A stretch of DNA of 9,323 nt, taken from the NCBI GenBank assembly GCA_031553005.1, contig JAVBMA010000052.1, forward strand, positions 1-9,323. Direction: 5' to 3'. Source of the stretch: RGIG9379 sp031553005. Its GTDB lineage: Bacteria; Bacteroidota; Bacteroidia; Bacteroidales; Paludibacteraceae. Under the pieces are notes generated by a model, which saw only the letters and a program-made list of their open reading frames with translations, was not told the DNA's origin and did not search any database. Each line of letters begins with the position of its first letter. Position 1 is the stretch's first letter. The position numbers and the translations under genes were made by a program. Positions 1 to 5,895 of this stretch are shown in pieces.

Positions 1-8
1 GGAGTTCA

Positions 9-180
9 ATTTTAATAACCCCGTGCAAACGAAGTGTAGCATGGGGTATTAGACTACTCTCATATCCGACCCCGTAGTGGGTCGTACATCCTTAGTTCTG
101 TTGAACCCACTTCGGGGTTCAGGTGGCAGGGCTACTCTTTAGCCCCGAGCTGCACTTCGTTTGCTCGGGGTTATTAAAAT
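9..180. repeat. Cluster of four REP-like hairpins in a nested inverted arrangement
   Basis: Two 38-nt arms (9-46 and 143-180) are inverted copies with 34 of 38 positions matching. Each arm folds by itself into an 8-bp hairpin (19-46 and 143-170) with a 12-nt loop containing CGAAGT. Between them sit two smaller hairpins, 67-84 (6-bp stem CGACCC/GGGTCG) and 102-121 (7-bp stem TGAACCC/GGGTTCA), whose loops CGTAGT and ACTTCG are near reverse complements, so they too form an inverted pair. An AT-rich tail (ATTTTAATAA) is conserved outside both outer hairpins. Three of the four differences between the outer arms fall in the stem and keep it paired. This fits REP/BIME-type palindromes, which are typically mobilised in trans by RAYT transposases; no such gene is in the window. 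The structure is seen directly; the family assignment is inference. Confidence 0.75.
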
Positions 181-430
181 CTGTCTCCTACGGAGACTTT
201 GCTTGATTTTCAAAATGTATCCCCTGTTTTATTCTAAAACTCTCAATTACCCATGAAATATAGACTTTTGTCTGAAATATCTATTTTTCTCAGTCAGTAG
301 TGATTTTTTACAAACAAAATTAAGGGTAGTTGAAATTATATTTATCTCTCGCCAGATAAAACGAACATGTGAATTTATTTGTTCACCCGAGCAAGTAAAT
401 AGAAGGACGTATTGTTAGCCACGAAGTTCT
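181..430. other. Gene-free stretch with one small hairpin
   Basis: No reading frame with coding character was found on either strand. The only clear structure is a perfect 6-bp hairpin at 183-197 (GTCTCC, loop TAC, GGAGAC), directly next to the REP-like cluster and possibly part of it. A weaker GTGAA/TTCAC pairing lies near 371-388. The rest is AT-rich and unremarkable. Confidence 0.5.
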
Positions 431-462
431 TTCCGGGAGCAACGTAGTGAAGTCAGGAATCT
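431..462 (+). repeat. Orphan fragment related to the palindrome arm at 886-912
   Basis: This segment contains AACGTAGTGA followed after a short gap by AGGAATCT, the same blocks in the same order as the right arm of the inverted repeat at 886-912. No partner arm is visible nearby, so it reads as a solitary half-copy of a dispersed palindromic repeat. Assignment rests on short blocks only. Confidence 0.35.
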
Positions 463-572
463 TTTTTCGATTGGAGAGCAATAAGATATGAAGGTTCTTA
501 TCCTGGACTCAGTTTAAATGAGTGTGATTTTTGATGTAAATTATATTTAATTCATTTGTCTATCAATTCATC

Positions 573-690
573 AAATCCGGAGGATTTACATATTTATAAA
601 AAAGGCTCAATATTCTTTTATTCGACTCCATCCGGAACCGTACAAATTAGATTGCCTTTTTTCTATAAACATACAATGCCTCCGGCATTG
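573..690 (+). repeat. Triple-hairpin dispersed repeat, copy A
   Basis: The element opens with hairpin AAATCC-GGA-GGATTT (573-587), has a weaker central palindrome around CGACTCC...GGA (623-642) and closes with a perfect 7-bp hairpin CAATGCC-TCC-GGCATTG (674-690). The same order, spacing and much of the connecting sequence recur in the same orientation at 1757-1877. Loops of hairpins 1 and 3 (GGA and TCC) are complementary. A TTG-initiated frame of 72 codons crosses the element (556-774), but the corresponding frame of the second copy gives a similar peptide from repeat DNA, so I treat the frame as spurious. Similar structured repeats are, as I recall, common in Bacteroidota intergenic DNA. 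A CCGGA-containing motif follows each copy (near 731 and 1938) and may extend it. Confidence 0.7.
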
Positions 691-758
691 ACAATAATGA
701 ACGTTGAATTAATATATTGGGAATATAATGAACCGGATTACCGGAAAATATATAATGC

Positions 759-946
759 CTATCAGCAAAAATAGACCCTACATTTCAGCTTCTTATTTGG
801 GGGATTCCTCATTTTACTTTCGTTCCATTCGGAATGACAGGCATTTACAGTTTGCTCTCCTATATGTCTTTATATATCACCAAGGTGTCATTCCGAACGT
901 AGTGAGGAATCTCAGAATGTATACTTAGAGGTATTTTTGCTGATAG
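759..946. repeat. Large nested inverted-repeat element with 15-bp terminal repeats
   Basis: Perfect 15-nt inverted ends lie at 759-773 and 932-946. Inside, GATTCCTCA (803-811) pairs with TGAGGAATC (903-911), and TTCGGAATGACA (828-839) pairs with TGTCATTCCGAA (886-897). The left arm holds about 11 more bases than the right between these blocks, and a 46-nt loop (840-885) separates the arms. The inner block resembles the TGTCATTCCGAACG...GAGGAATCT repeat that I recall as frequent between genes in Bacteroidota and other phyla. The whole is compact, gene-free and MITE-like in shape. No target-site duplication could be identified confidently. Short frames across it are not credible genes. Confidence 0.65.
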
Positions 947-960
947 ACATAAAATTAATT

Positions 961-1132
961 ACGCTTATCCGCAATATTACCCCCGATGCCAACGTAAATG
1001 AATTTTATAAACACAAAGGACACGAAGTTATGTTTGTTTTTTTATTTTCTTTGCGCACTTCGTGTTCTTTGTACCTTTGTGCTTATAAAATTCATTAACG
1101 TTGACATTGGGAGTAATATAGCTGATAAGCGT
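961..1132. repeat. 172-bp stem-loop element, complete copy
   Basis: The left arm (961-1028) and right arm (1057-1132) are inverted copies. By hand alignment, 52 of 59 outer positions and all 9 inner positions match, with one 8-nt insertion in the right arm; the loop is 28 nt and T-rich. Ends read ACGCTTAT / ATAAGCGT. The inner part carries the ACACAAAGGACACGAAGT type of sequence that I recall as a widespread intergenic repeat in environmental bacteria. A second, shortened copy lies at 7056-7164. The frame starting at 998 simply translates the element and its flank and is not annotated as a gene. Confidence 0.75.
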
Positions 1133-1197
1133 ATTATTTATTTTAATGATTATGCGCAATCTTACTACTTACTTTCAATATGTCATAAGTTAAGAAT

Positions 1198-1308
1198 ATA
1201 TTAACCGCAATGGGCGCAATGTTTTTTCGCAATGAACGCAGTGATGTTCTTATTTTAAATACATTGCGTTCATGGCGGCTTTTTCTTCGCGTTCATGGCG
1301 GTTAATAT
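1198..1308. repeat. 111-bp inverted repeat with perfect 11-bp ends
   Basis: Perfect 11-nt inverted ends (ATATTAACCGC at 1198-1208, its complement at 1298-1308) enclose weaker middle segments and a second well-paired block: GCAATGAACGCAGTG near 1229-1243 opposite CATTGCGTTCATGGC near 1262-1276 (two mismatches). The loop is about 18 nt. The arms contain internally repeated units of the ATGAACGC type. It is a separate family from the element at 961-1132. It lies about 50 bp beyond the stop of the copper-binding protein gene, but the lack of a T-tract argues against a terminator role. Confidence 0.6.
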
Positions 1309-1357
1309 TAACGACAGGAGCCTGCGGATTACAAGTGTACAGAGTTTTAGTGGTAAT

Positions 1358-1687
1358 TTATATACTTAAAAATTCACTGCACGCTTTGGCGCATTCGTTA
1401 CATGCTTTTGCGCACTCTTTGCAGTGGTCTTCGTGAAATTTACTGCATTCGTTTGCACATGCACGGCATGCTTTTTCGCAAAGGGAGAGTATCTCTTTCA
1501 TAAAATGACCTCCGGCATGGATTAACTCCAGTGTTGTGCCGCATATTATGGAACACTCCTTGTCAAGTCTGATGCACTCTTTCATTGCATCAATATTTTT
1601 TTCTTCGAGGCATCCGTTGAAACAATCATTACAAGCATGTACGCATTCGGCTAGCTTGTGAGATAGGTTAAGGCTTTTTGCTAACAT
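1358..1687 (-). CDS. Cytosolic four-helix-bundle copper-binding protein (DUF326/Csp-like)
   Basis: This 109-residue protein has 16 cysteines, at 15, 19, 22, 26, 38, 45, 49, 70, 74, 77, 81, 89, 92, 96, 99 and 103. Most form CxxxC pairs one helix turn apart, and the block CxxxCxxCxxxC occurs three times (15-26, 70-81, 92-103). Helix-friendly sequence with this cysteine spacing is the hallmark of the DUF326/Csp copper-storage family, in which cysteines lining a four-helix bundle bind many Cu(I) ions. Length fits the family. There is no Tat or Sec signal, which suggests the cytosolic (Csp3-like) form. Histidines at 57, 61, 85 and 88 may also bind metal. ATG is preceded by an A-rich leader and no Shine-Dalgarno, as is usual in this phylum. 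The gene is flanked on both sides by repeats; no copper regulator or exporter is visible, so the copper role comes from the family only. Confidence 0.85.
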   Translation of the reverse strand: MLAKSLNLSHKLAECVHACNDCFNGCLEEKNIDAMKECIRLDKECSIICGTTLELIHAGGHFMKEILSLCEKACRACANECSKFHEDHCKECAKACNECAKACSEFLSI

Positions 1688-1756
1688 AGTTTTCTTTTTA
1701 GATTAACATGAATTTGATATGAAACTGCATATAATGAATTGATTTTTGATTGAATT

Positions 1757-1877
1757 AAATCCGAAGGATTTATATGTTTATAGAAAAATATTCAAGGTTT
1801 TCTATATTCGACTCTTTGGAAGTCGTACAAGTAGTATTATCGTCTTTTTCCATAAATATGCAATACCTTTGGCATTG
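1757..1877 (+). repeat. Triple-hairpin dispersed repeat, copy B
   Basis: This is a diverged second copy of the element at 573-690, in the same orientation and of nearly the same length (121 against 118 nt). Hairpin 1 is AAATCC-GAA-GGATTT (1757-1771), the central palindrome is CGACT...AGTCG (1809-1825) and hairpin 3 is CAATACC-TTT-GGCATTG (1861-1877, one A-C mismatch). Stems are mostly kept while the loops changed together, GGA/TCC in copy A becoming GAA/TTT here. A further hairpin, CCGGA...TCCGG, follows near 1939-1955. The copy lies upstream of the copper-binding protein gene, within about 70 bp of its start, and could affect its expression. No intact reading frame remains. Confidence 0.7.
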
Positions 1878-1986
1878 ATAATAAGTTTTTTATCGAACTC
1901 ACGCTAGATTAATAATAAGCTAAGGTTATAATACCAAACCGGATTTTTTGTCCGGAAGGTAAAGGATTGAATAAGCAACAAAACCC

Positions 1987-2024
1987 TAAAAATTCACCCT
2001 AATTTGCGTTAAGGTGAATTTTTA
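1987..2024 (-). terminator. Intrinsic terminator of sodB
   Basis: A 12-bp perfect stem (1987-1998 with 2013-2024; core AAATTCACC/GGTGAATTT) encloses a 14-nt loop. Read on the minus strand it lies about 65 bp after the sodB stop and ends in a T-rich tract. The flanking A and T runs could let it act in both directions. Confidence 0.75.
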
Positions 2025-2088
2025 ATGCATTTATAATATTGCTTCGGATTGTTGCTTTTGATATAAATGTGTAAACCGTTGAAGAATA

Positions 2089-2673
2089 TTAGAATTTAGT
2101 CATTCTGCTTGCAACTTTGCTCCAGTCAATGATATTCCATAATCCTTTGATGTGGTCGGCTCTCCTGTTTTGTACGTCTAAGTAGTAGGCATGTTCCCAC
2201 ACGTCGAAAGTTAAGAGGGGTGTGTGCCCTTGTCTTAACGGGTTTCCGGCATTGCTCTCTTTGATGATTTCCAACTCCCTGTTTTTATTTTCTACAAGCC
2301 ATGCCCATCCCGAACCGAATAGGGAGAGGGCGGCATCGCTGAATTCCTGACGGAAATTTTCAAAATCGCCCCATTTCTTGTTTATGGCCTCCGCTAATGT
2401 GCCGCCTGGTTTTCCTCCGCCTTTGGGCGAGAAAGTGTCAAAATAGAATGTATGGTTCCATGCTTGTGAGGCATTGTTGAAGATTGCGCCATCGGCAGAC
2501 TTTATCATTTCTTCCAATGTTTCATCTTTGAAATGCGTTCCTTCTATCAATTCATTTAACTTGTTTATATATGCAAGATGGTGCTTGCCATGATGGAATT
2601 CTAATGTTTGTTTAGAAATCGCCGGTTGTAAAGCGTCCAACTCATAGGGAAGGACAGGTAATTCAAATTTCAT
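2089..2673 (-). CDS. sodB: Superoxide dismutase, iron type (Fe/Mn family)
   Basis: A 194-residue cytosolic enzyme that converts superoxide to oxygen and hydrogen peroxide. All four metal ligands are in place: H27, H74 (in NHTFYF), D157 and H161 (in DVWEHAYYLD). The N-terminal domain runs to about residue 85 and the C-terminal metal-binding domain from about 90. Q70 is at the place where iron enzymes carry the active-site glutamine, and A142 occupies the position where manganese enzymes have theirs, so iron is the expected metal. T155, two residues before D157, matches the iron-specific state at the position reported (G155T in the Porphyromonas gingivalis enzyme) to shift metal preference; this last point is from memory. 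No signal peptide. Full length for the family. It sits alone, with its own terminator at 1987-2024 and the tonB terminator upstream, so it is probably a single-gene transcript. No confident promoter was found. Confidence 0.95.
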   Translation of the reverse strand: MKFELPVLPYELDALQPAISKQTLEFHHGKHHLAYINKLNELIEGTHFKDETLEEMIKSADGAIFNNASQAWNHTFYFDTFSPKGGGKPGGTLAEAINKKWGDFENFRQEFSDAALSLFGSGWAWLVENKNRELEIIKESNAGNPLRQGHTPLLTFDVWEHAYYLDVQNRRADHIKGLWNIIDWSKVASRMTKF

Positions 2674-2825
2674 ATTATCAGTGTTTTAAAAATTATTAGT
2701 TTTTCCGGAGAATAGAACCTGATGTGAAAGTATAAGTATATTTTCATATTAGCAGTTCCTTATTAGCTTATGTATAACAAACGTGAAAGGAAAAAGTTGA
2801 AATTTATGCCGTTTGGAAAATAGTA

Positions 2826-2872
2826 ACCGGAAATCTTCTGAAGATTTTTATGTGCAGTTGTTCGAGTCCGGT
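2826..2872 (+). other. Nested hairpin with tRNA-like features, possible tRNA remnant
   Basis: Between tonB and sodB, ACCGG (2826-2830) pairs with CCGGT (2868-2872) around a perfect AAATC/GATTT stem (2831-2835, 2843-2847) with the 7-nt loop TTCTGAA. That loop has the T33 and A37 layout of an anticodon loop (CTG), and TTCGAGT at 2861-2867 matches a T-loop. The T-stem is degenerate (two standard pairs and one wobble), and no D-arm or acceptor stem could be found, so this is not a working tRNA gene. It may be a decayed tRNA piece, a repeat hairpin like those at 573 and 1757, or chance. Confidence 0.25.
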
Positions 2873-2873
2873 C

Positions 2874-2905
2874 AAAAAAAAAGAGACATGAAAATGTCTC
2901 TTTTT
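2874..2905 (-). terminator. Intrinsic terminator of tonB
   Basis: A perfect 12-bp stem (2878-2889 with 2894-2905, core AGAGACAT/ATGTCTCT) with a 4-nt loop begins only four bases after the tonB stop. On the minus strand it ends in a run of nine T, five of them in the stem. It is the strongest terminator in the window. Confidence 0.92.
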
Positions 2906-2908
2906 GCT

Positions 2909-3589
2909 TTATCGTAAAGTGAATCTGATAGGTAATGTAAATCTTGCCCGGACAGATTTCCCGCGTTGTTTTCCCGGATTCCACGGTGGCATGGACTGAA
3001 CTACCCGAACAGCCTCTTTATCAAGGCTTGGGTCTACTCCGCGTACTACTTGTACGTCAACAATCTTACCGTCTTTATTTACTACGAATGCAATGTAAAC
3101 AGCGCCTTGTATGCCGTTTTCCTGAGCAATTGCCGGATATTTCAGGTTTTTAACGAGGTATTCTTTCAATGCTTTATCTCCTCCCGGGAAGGATGGCGGA
3201 TTTTCTACAATAGTAAAAATCTCTTCGACATCTTCCTCATCAGGTGGGGCTACTACCGTAGGTATTACAACCGGAGTCTGGTCTATTTCCTGCGGGGCTA
3301 TTGGAGCAGTAGTTGTTTCTACATTGTTTTCTACAATGTTTAAAACTTCCTGAACTACTGTTGCAGGTGGAGGTGGAGGTGGAGGCGGTATGTTTTCCTG
3401 TACAGTTTGAGGAATCATTTCCTCTTCTCCTGAGGCAAGAAAATCTTCCGTAACCTCAATTTTCTTGATTTCTGTTTGTGTCCATTCAAAGCAAATGTAC
3501 ATAAACGCAAGAACCATTACGAATCCAATCAAAACAAACATAGGACGTCTATTTTCTAAGTCAGCTTTGGGTGATTTTTTGATTTCCAT
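2909..3589 (-). CDS. tonB: Energy transducer TonB
   Basis: This 226-residue inner-membrane protein would pass energy from an ExbB-ExbD proton channel to outer-membrane TonB-dependent transporters. A short cytosolic start (MEIKKSPKADLE) typical of Bacteroidota TonB is followed by one membrane helix (about 17-34), a linker rich in Glu, Pro and Val including eight consecutive prolines (68-75), and a TonB C-terminal domain (about 131-226). The domain opens with PSFPGG, contains the KYP motif (150-152) and VNKDG, and ends in the RARFTLPIRFTL strand. Length fits the family. The gene is alone: it has a terminator just after the stop, a likely promoter 50 bp upstream, and no exbB, exbD or receptor gene nearby, so its partners are unknown. 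These genomes usually have several TonB paralogues, so the symbol names the family and not a specific paralogue. Confidence 0.93.
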   Translation of the reverse strand: MEIKKSPKADLENRRPMFVLIGFVMVLAFMYICFEWTQTEIKKIEVTEDFLASGEEEMIPQTVQENIPPPPPPPPATVVQEVLNIVENNVETTTAPIAPQEIDQTPVVIPTVVAPPDEEDVEEIFTIVENPPSFPGGDKALKEYLVKNLKYPAIAQENGIQGAVYIAFVVNKDGKIVDVQVVRGVDPSLDKEAVRVVQSMPPWNPGKQRGKSVRARFTLPIRFTLR

Positions 3590-3638
3590 TTTTTTGTGAA
3601 TGTTATAAAAAATATATTACCTTGTTTTCTATTCCAGA

Positions 3639-3646
3639 CAAATGTA
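3639..3646 (-). promoter_or_regulatory. Probable -7 promoter box for tonB
   Basis: On the minus strand this reads TACATTTG, an exact match to the Bacteroidota -7 consensus TAnnTTTG, 50 bp before the tonB ATG. That would give a leader of roughly 40-45 nt. No clear -33 TTTG was found at the expected distance, so the call rests on the single box and its position. Confidence 0.45.
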
Positions 3647-3761
3647 AGATAAAAATTTAATATCTACTTTACTTTACATCCGTTTTTTGCCAAAAGATAT
3701 TCGAAAAAAATCGCTTCCCGCCTATGTTTTTTACTGATTAACGGATGCTGTTTTTAATCCT

Positions 3762-5825
3762 TTATTTTATTTGATTGATAACTTGTAGGTTAGAGTATTC
3801 TTTGGAATAACGGAGCATTTGTCCGGAAAAATTTTCGCCGTATTCTATTTTTATGTCGGTTATTTGGTTATTCTTATCCACAACTGGTTTGTAAACCGGA
3901 TTGACAAATCCTTTGTATGGGGCTAAACCGAGTGCATCGTACCGTTCTTTTATTTCTTTGTGCAATTCCGGATCAACTTTTACTCCGTAAGTTTCAACCA
4001 GTTCTTTTGCCGCATTGAAATCTCCTTCCGATTTAATACGTTGAACTTCGGCAAGGAGTTGCCCGATTAGATAGCGCATCTTGTCGTAATCGTTGATTAC
4101 AACATAGGTTTTGCCCTCTTTTTTTACAAATTCTACAACGTTGTCGTCTTTCCCTTTTTCCAGTACCCATCTGGCAATGAGCTGACGGTTTCTCATGTGC
4201 GACTCTTCGATGTTATTGCCCGGTTCGATTCGGGTAAGCTGTGTCATTAGCCCGTTCATCATAAAACTGTAATATTCGGCTTTATATGCTTCCTGATTTG
4301 GTAATAGCCCTAATTCGACCAACTTTTTATCAGCGGCATAATATAGCCCGAAAAGGTCGGCTCTTGCCTCTTCTATTGTTGCGCCGTATGCTTTCAACGT
4401 ATCTTGGCTTACGCCCGGCAGCAATTGACCGGATCCATGTCCAAGGCATTCGTGCAGATCCGTATGGATATTGCCGGTGATAAATCCGTAGTCATCCAAT
4501 AACTTGATCTCTTTCGGACTCCATACGAATTCTTCTCTGAATCCGTTTCCTTTTCCAGCTTTGTCATAGGCTTCGGTTATGTTTTCTATTGTTACCGATT
4601 TGGAACCGTGCATTTCTCTTATCCAGTTACTATTGGGCAAGTTAATCCCGATCGGAGTGGGAGGGAAGCAGTCGCCGCCAAGCATTGCTGCGGTAATAAC
4701 TTTTGCAGAAACACCTTTTACTTCTTTCTTTTTGAAACGGTTGTCGACAGGGGAATGATTTTCAAACCACTGGGCATTTTTGCTGATGATATCCGTTCTT
4801 TTTGTAGCTTCTGTATTTTTGAAATTGACAATGGACTCCCAACTGGCTTTAATTCCTAACGGATCTCCATAGGTTTCGATGAATCCGTTGACAAAATCGA
4901 CTTGGGAGTTGAGGTCTTTTACCCAAAGTATGCTGTATTCGTCGAAAGTTTTCAGATCTCCGGTGCGGTAAAAATCAATGAGAGTTTCGATTACGAGTTT
5001 TTGTTGCTCGTTTTCTGCGGTTCCTTTTGCTTTATCGAGCCAGTAGACTATTTTTTCGATGGCGGGAGAGTACATGCCTCCGATTTTCCACTGTTTTTCT
5101 ACGATTTCACCGTCTCTTTTTACCAATTTGCTATTTAATCCGTAAGAGACCGGAGTCGGGTCATTCGGCTTTTTCAATTTATTGTAAAAACGGTCAACTT
5201 CGGCTTCCGTTACATCTTCATAATAGTTATTGGCGGAAGTGGTGATCAAATCTTCTCCATGCGCTTGATTTACTCTTTTGGAATAGAGGTTCTTGTCAAA
5301 AATAGCAGGGACAATTGTTTTTAATAACGTGTTTACATCATTATTATAGGCGTAGAGAGGAAGAGTCTCTACCGGAATAGAACGCACCGCCTCTTCGAAA
5401 AATGATTGATCGAATCCGGGTTCAAACTTATCTGTTGCATAGTGGTGGTGGATCCCGTTGGAAAACCATACTCTTTTCAGATAAGTTTCCAACTTTTTAA
5501 AGTTACCGGAATTCCGGTCGCCTTTATAATTCAGATATACAGCTTCGAGTGTCTTCCGTATGGAGAGGTTATACTTATTATTTTGGTCATATAAGATATC
5601 CCTTCCTTCAACGGCGGCTTGAGAAAGGTAATAAATGAGACTCTTCTGGTTGAGGCTCAGTTTCTCAAATCCGGATACTTGGTAACGTAATACTTCTACA
5701 TCTGCAAATCTGTCTACAGAATATGAAAAGTTTTCGCTGTTTGCGGAACTATTTTCTTTGCCGCTGAAAGCTGTCAGTGAATATGCCATTGTTAAAATTG
5801 TTATTATTATTTTTTTCATTTTCAA
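3762..5825 (-). CDS. Exported dipeptidyl peptidase III (zinc metallopeptidase, family M49)
   Basis: A 687-residue enzyme that removes dipeptides from the N-terminus of short peptides. The M49 zinc signature HECLGH lies at 458-463, giving ligands H458 and H463 and catalytic E459. The second signature EEARAD at 485-490 supplies the third ligand E486, 28 residues after H458, the same spacing as I recall for the Bacteroides thetaiotaomicron enzyme. The peptide-binding motif GINLPN is at about 393-398. The first 22 or so residues form a hydrophobic Sec signal without a lipobox cysteine, pointing to the periplasm, whereas the human enzyme is cytosolic. Length fits bacterial members. The start could be M1 or M3; M1 is used. 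It follows an unknown exported protein by 70 bp with no terminator between, so the two may share a transcript. No clear terminator follows it. Confidence 0.94.
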   Translation of the reverse strand: MKMKKIIITILTMAYSLTAFSGKENSSANSENFSYSVDRFADVEVLRYQVSGFEKLSLNQKSLIYYLSQAAVEGRDILYDQNNKYNLSIRKTLEAVYLNYKGDRNSGNFKKLETYLKRVWFSNGIHHHYATDKFEPGFDQSFFEEAVRSIPVETLPLYAYNNDVNTLLKTIVPAIFDKNLYSKRVNQAHGEDLITTSANNYYEDVTEAEVDRFYNKLKKPNDPTPVSYGLNSKLVKRDGEIVEKQWKIGGMYSPAIEKIVYWLDKAKGTAENEQQKLVIETLIDFYRTGDLKTFDEYSILWVKDLNSQVDFVNGFIETYGDPLGIKASWESIVNFKNTEATKRTDIISKNAQWFENHSPVDNRFKKKEVKGVSAKVITAAMLGGDCFPPTPIGINLPNSNWIREMHGSKSVTIENITEAYDKAGKGNGFREEFVWSPKEIKLLDDYGFITGNIHTDLHECLGHGSGQLLPGVSQDTLKAYGATIEEARADLFGLYYAADKKLVELGLLPNQEAYKAEYYSFMMNGLMTQLTRIEPGNNIEESHMRNRQLIARWVLEKGKDDNVVEFVKKEGKTYVVINDYDKMRYLIGQLLAEVQRIKSEGDFNAAKELVETYGVKVDPELHKEIKERYDALGLAPYKGFVNPVYKPVVDKNNQITDIKIEYGENFSGQMLRYSKEYSNLQVINQIK

Positions 5826-5895
5826 ATTGAATGCTCCGAGGTATAGCCGGAATTATAACTATTGTTTATTGTGATACCTTCGGATATGATTTTTA

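Noticed and set aside
556..774. 72-codon frame with TTG start
   Set aside because: It translates the triple-hairpin repeat; the same frame in the other copy gives a related but interrupted peptide, so similarity comes from the repeat, not from a gene.
998..1204. 68-codon frame rich in Leu, Phe and Cys
   Set aside because: It runs through both arms of a large inverted repeat, and the second copy at 7056 yields a similar hydrophobic peptide for the same reason.
1..1357. CRISPR array
   Set aside because: Repeats are inverted or of different families and not evenly spaced direct repeats with unique spacers; no cas gene is present.
1358..2673. Copper and superoxide stress operon
   Set aside because: The two genes are separated by about 400 bp holding a terminator and a repeat copy, so co-transcription is unlikely.
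2826..2872. Complete tRNA gene
   Set aside because: No acceptor stem or D-arm, and only two standard pairs plus one wobble in the T-stem.
2763..2984. 73-codon minus-strand frame overlapping the end of tonB
   Set aside because: It crosses the strong tonB terminator and overlaps the tonB C-terminal coding region in another frame.
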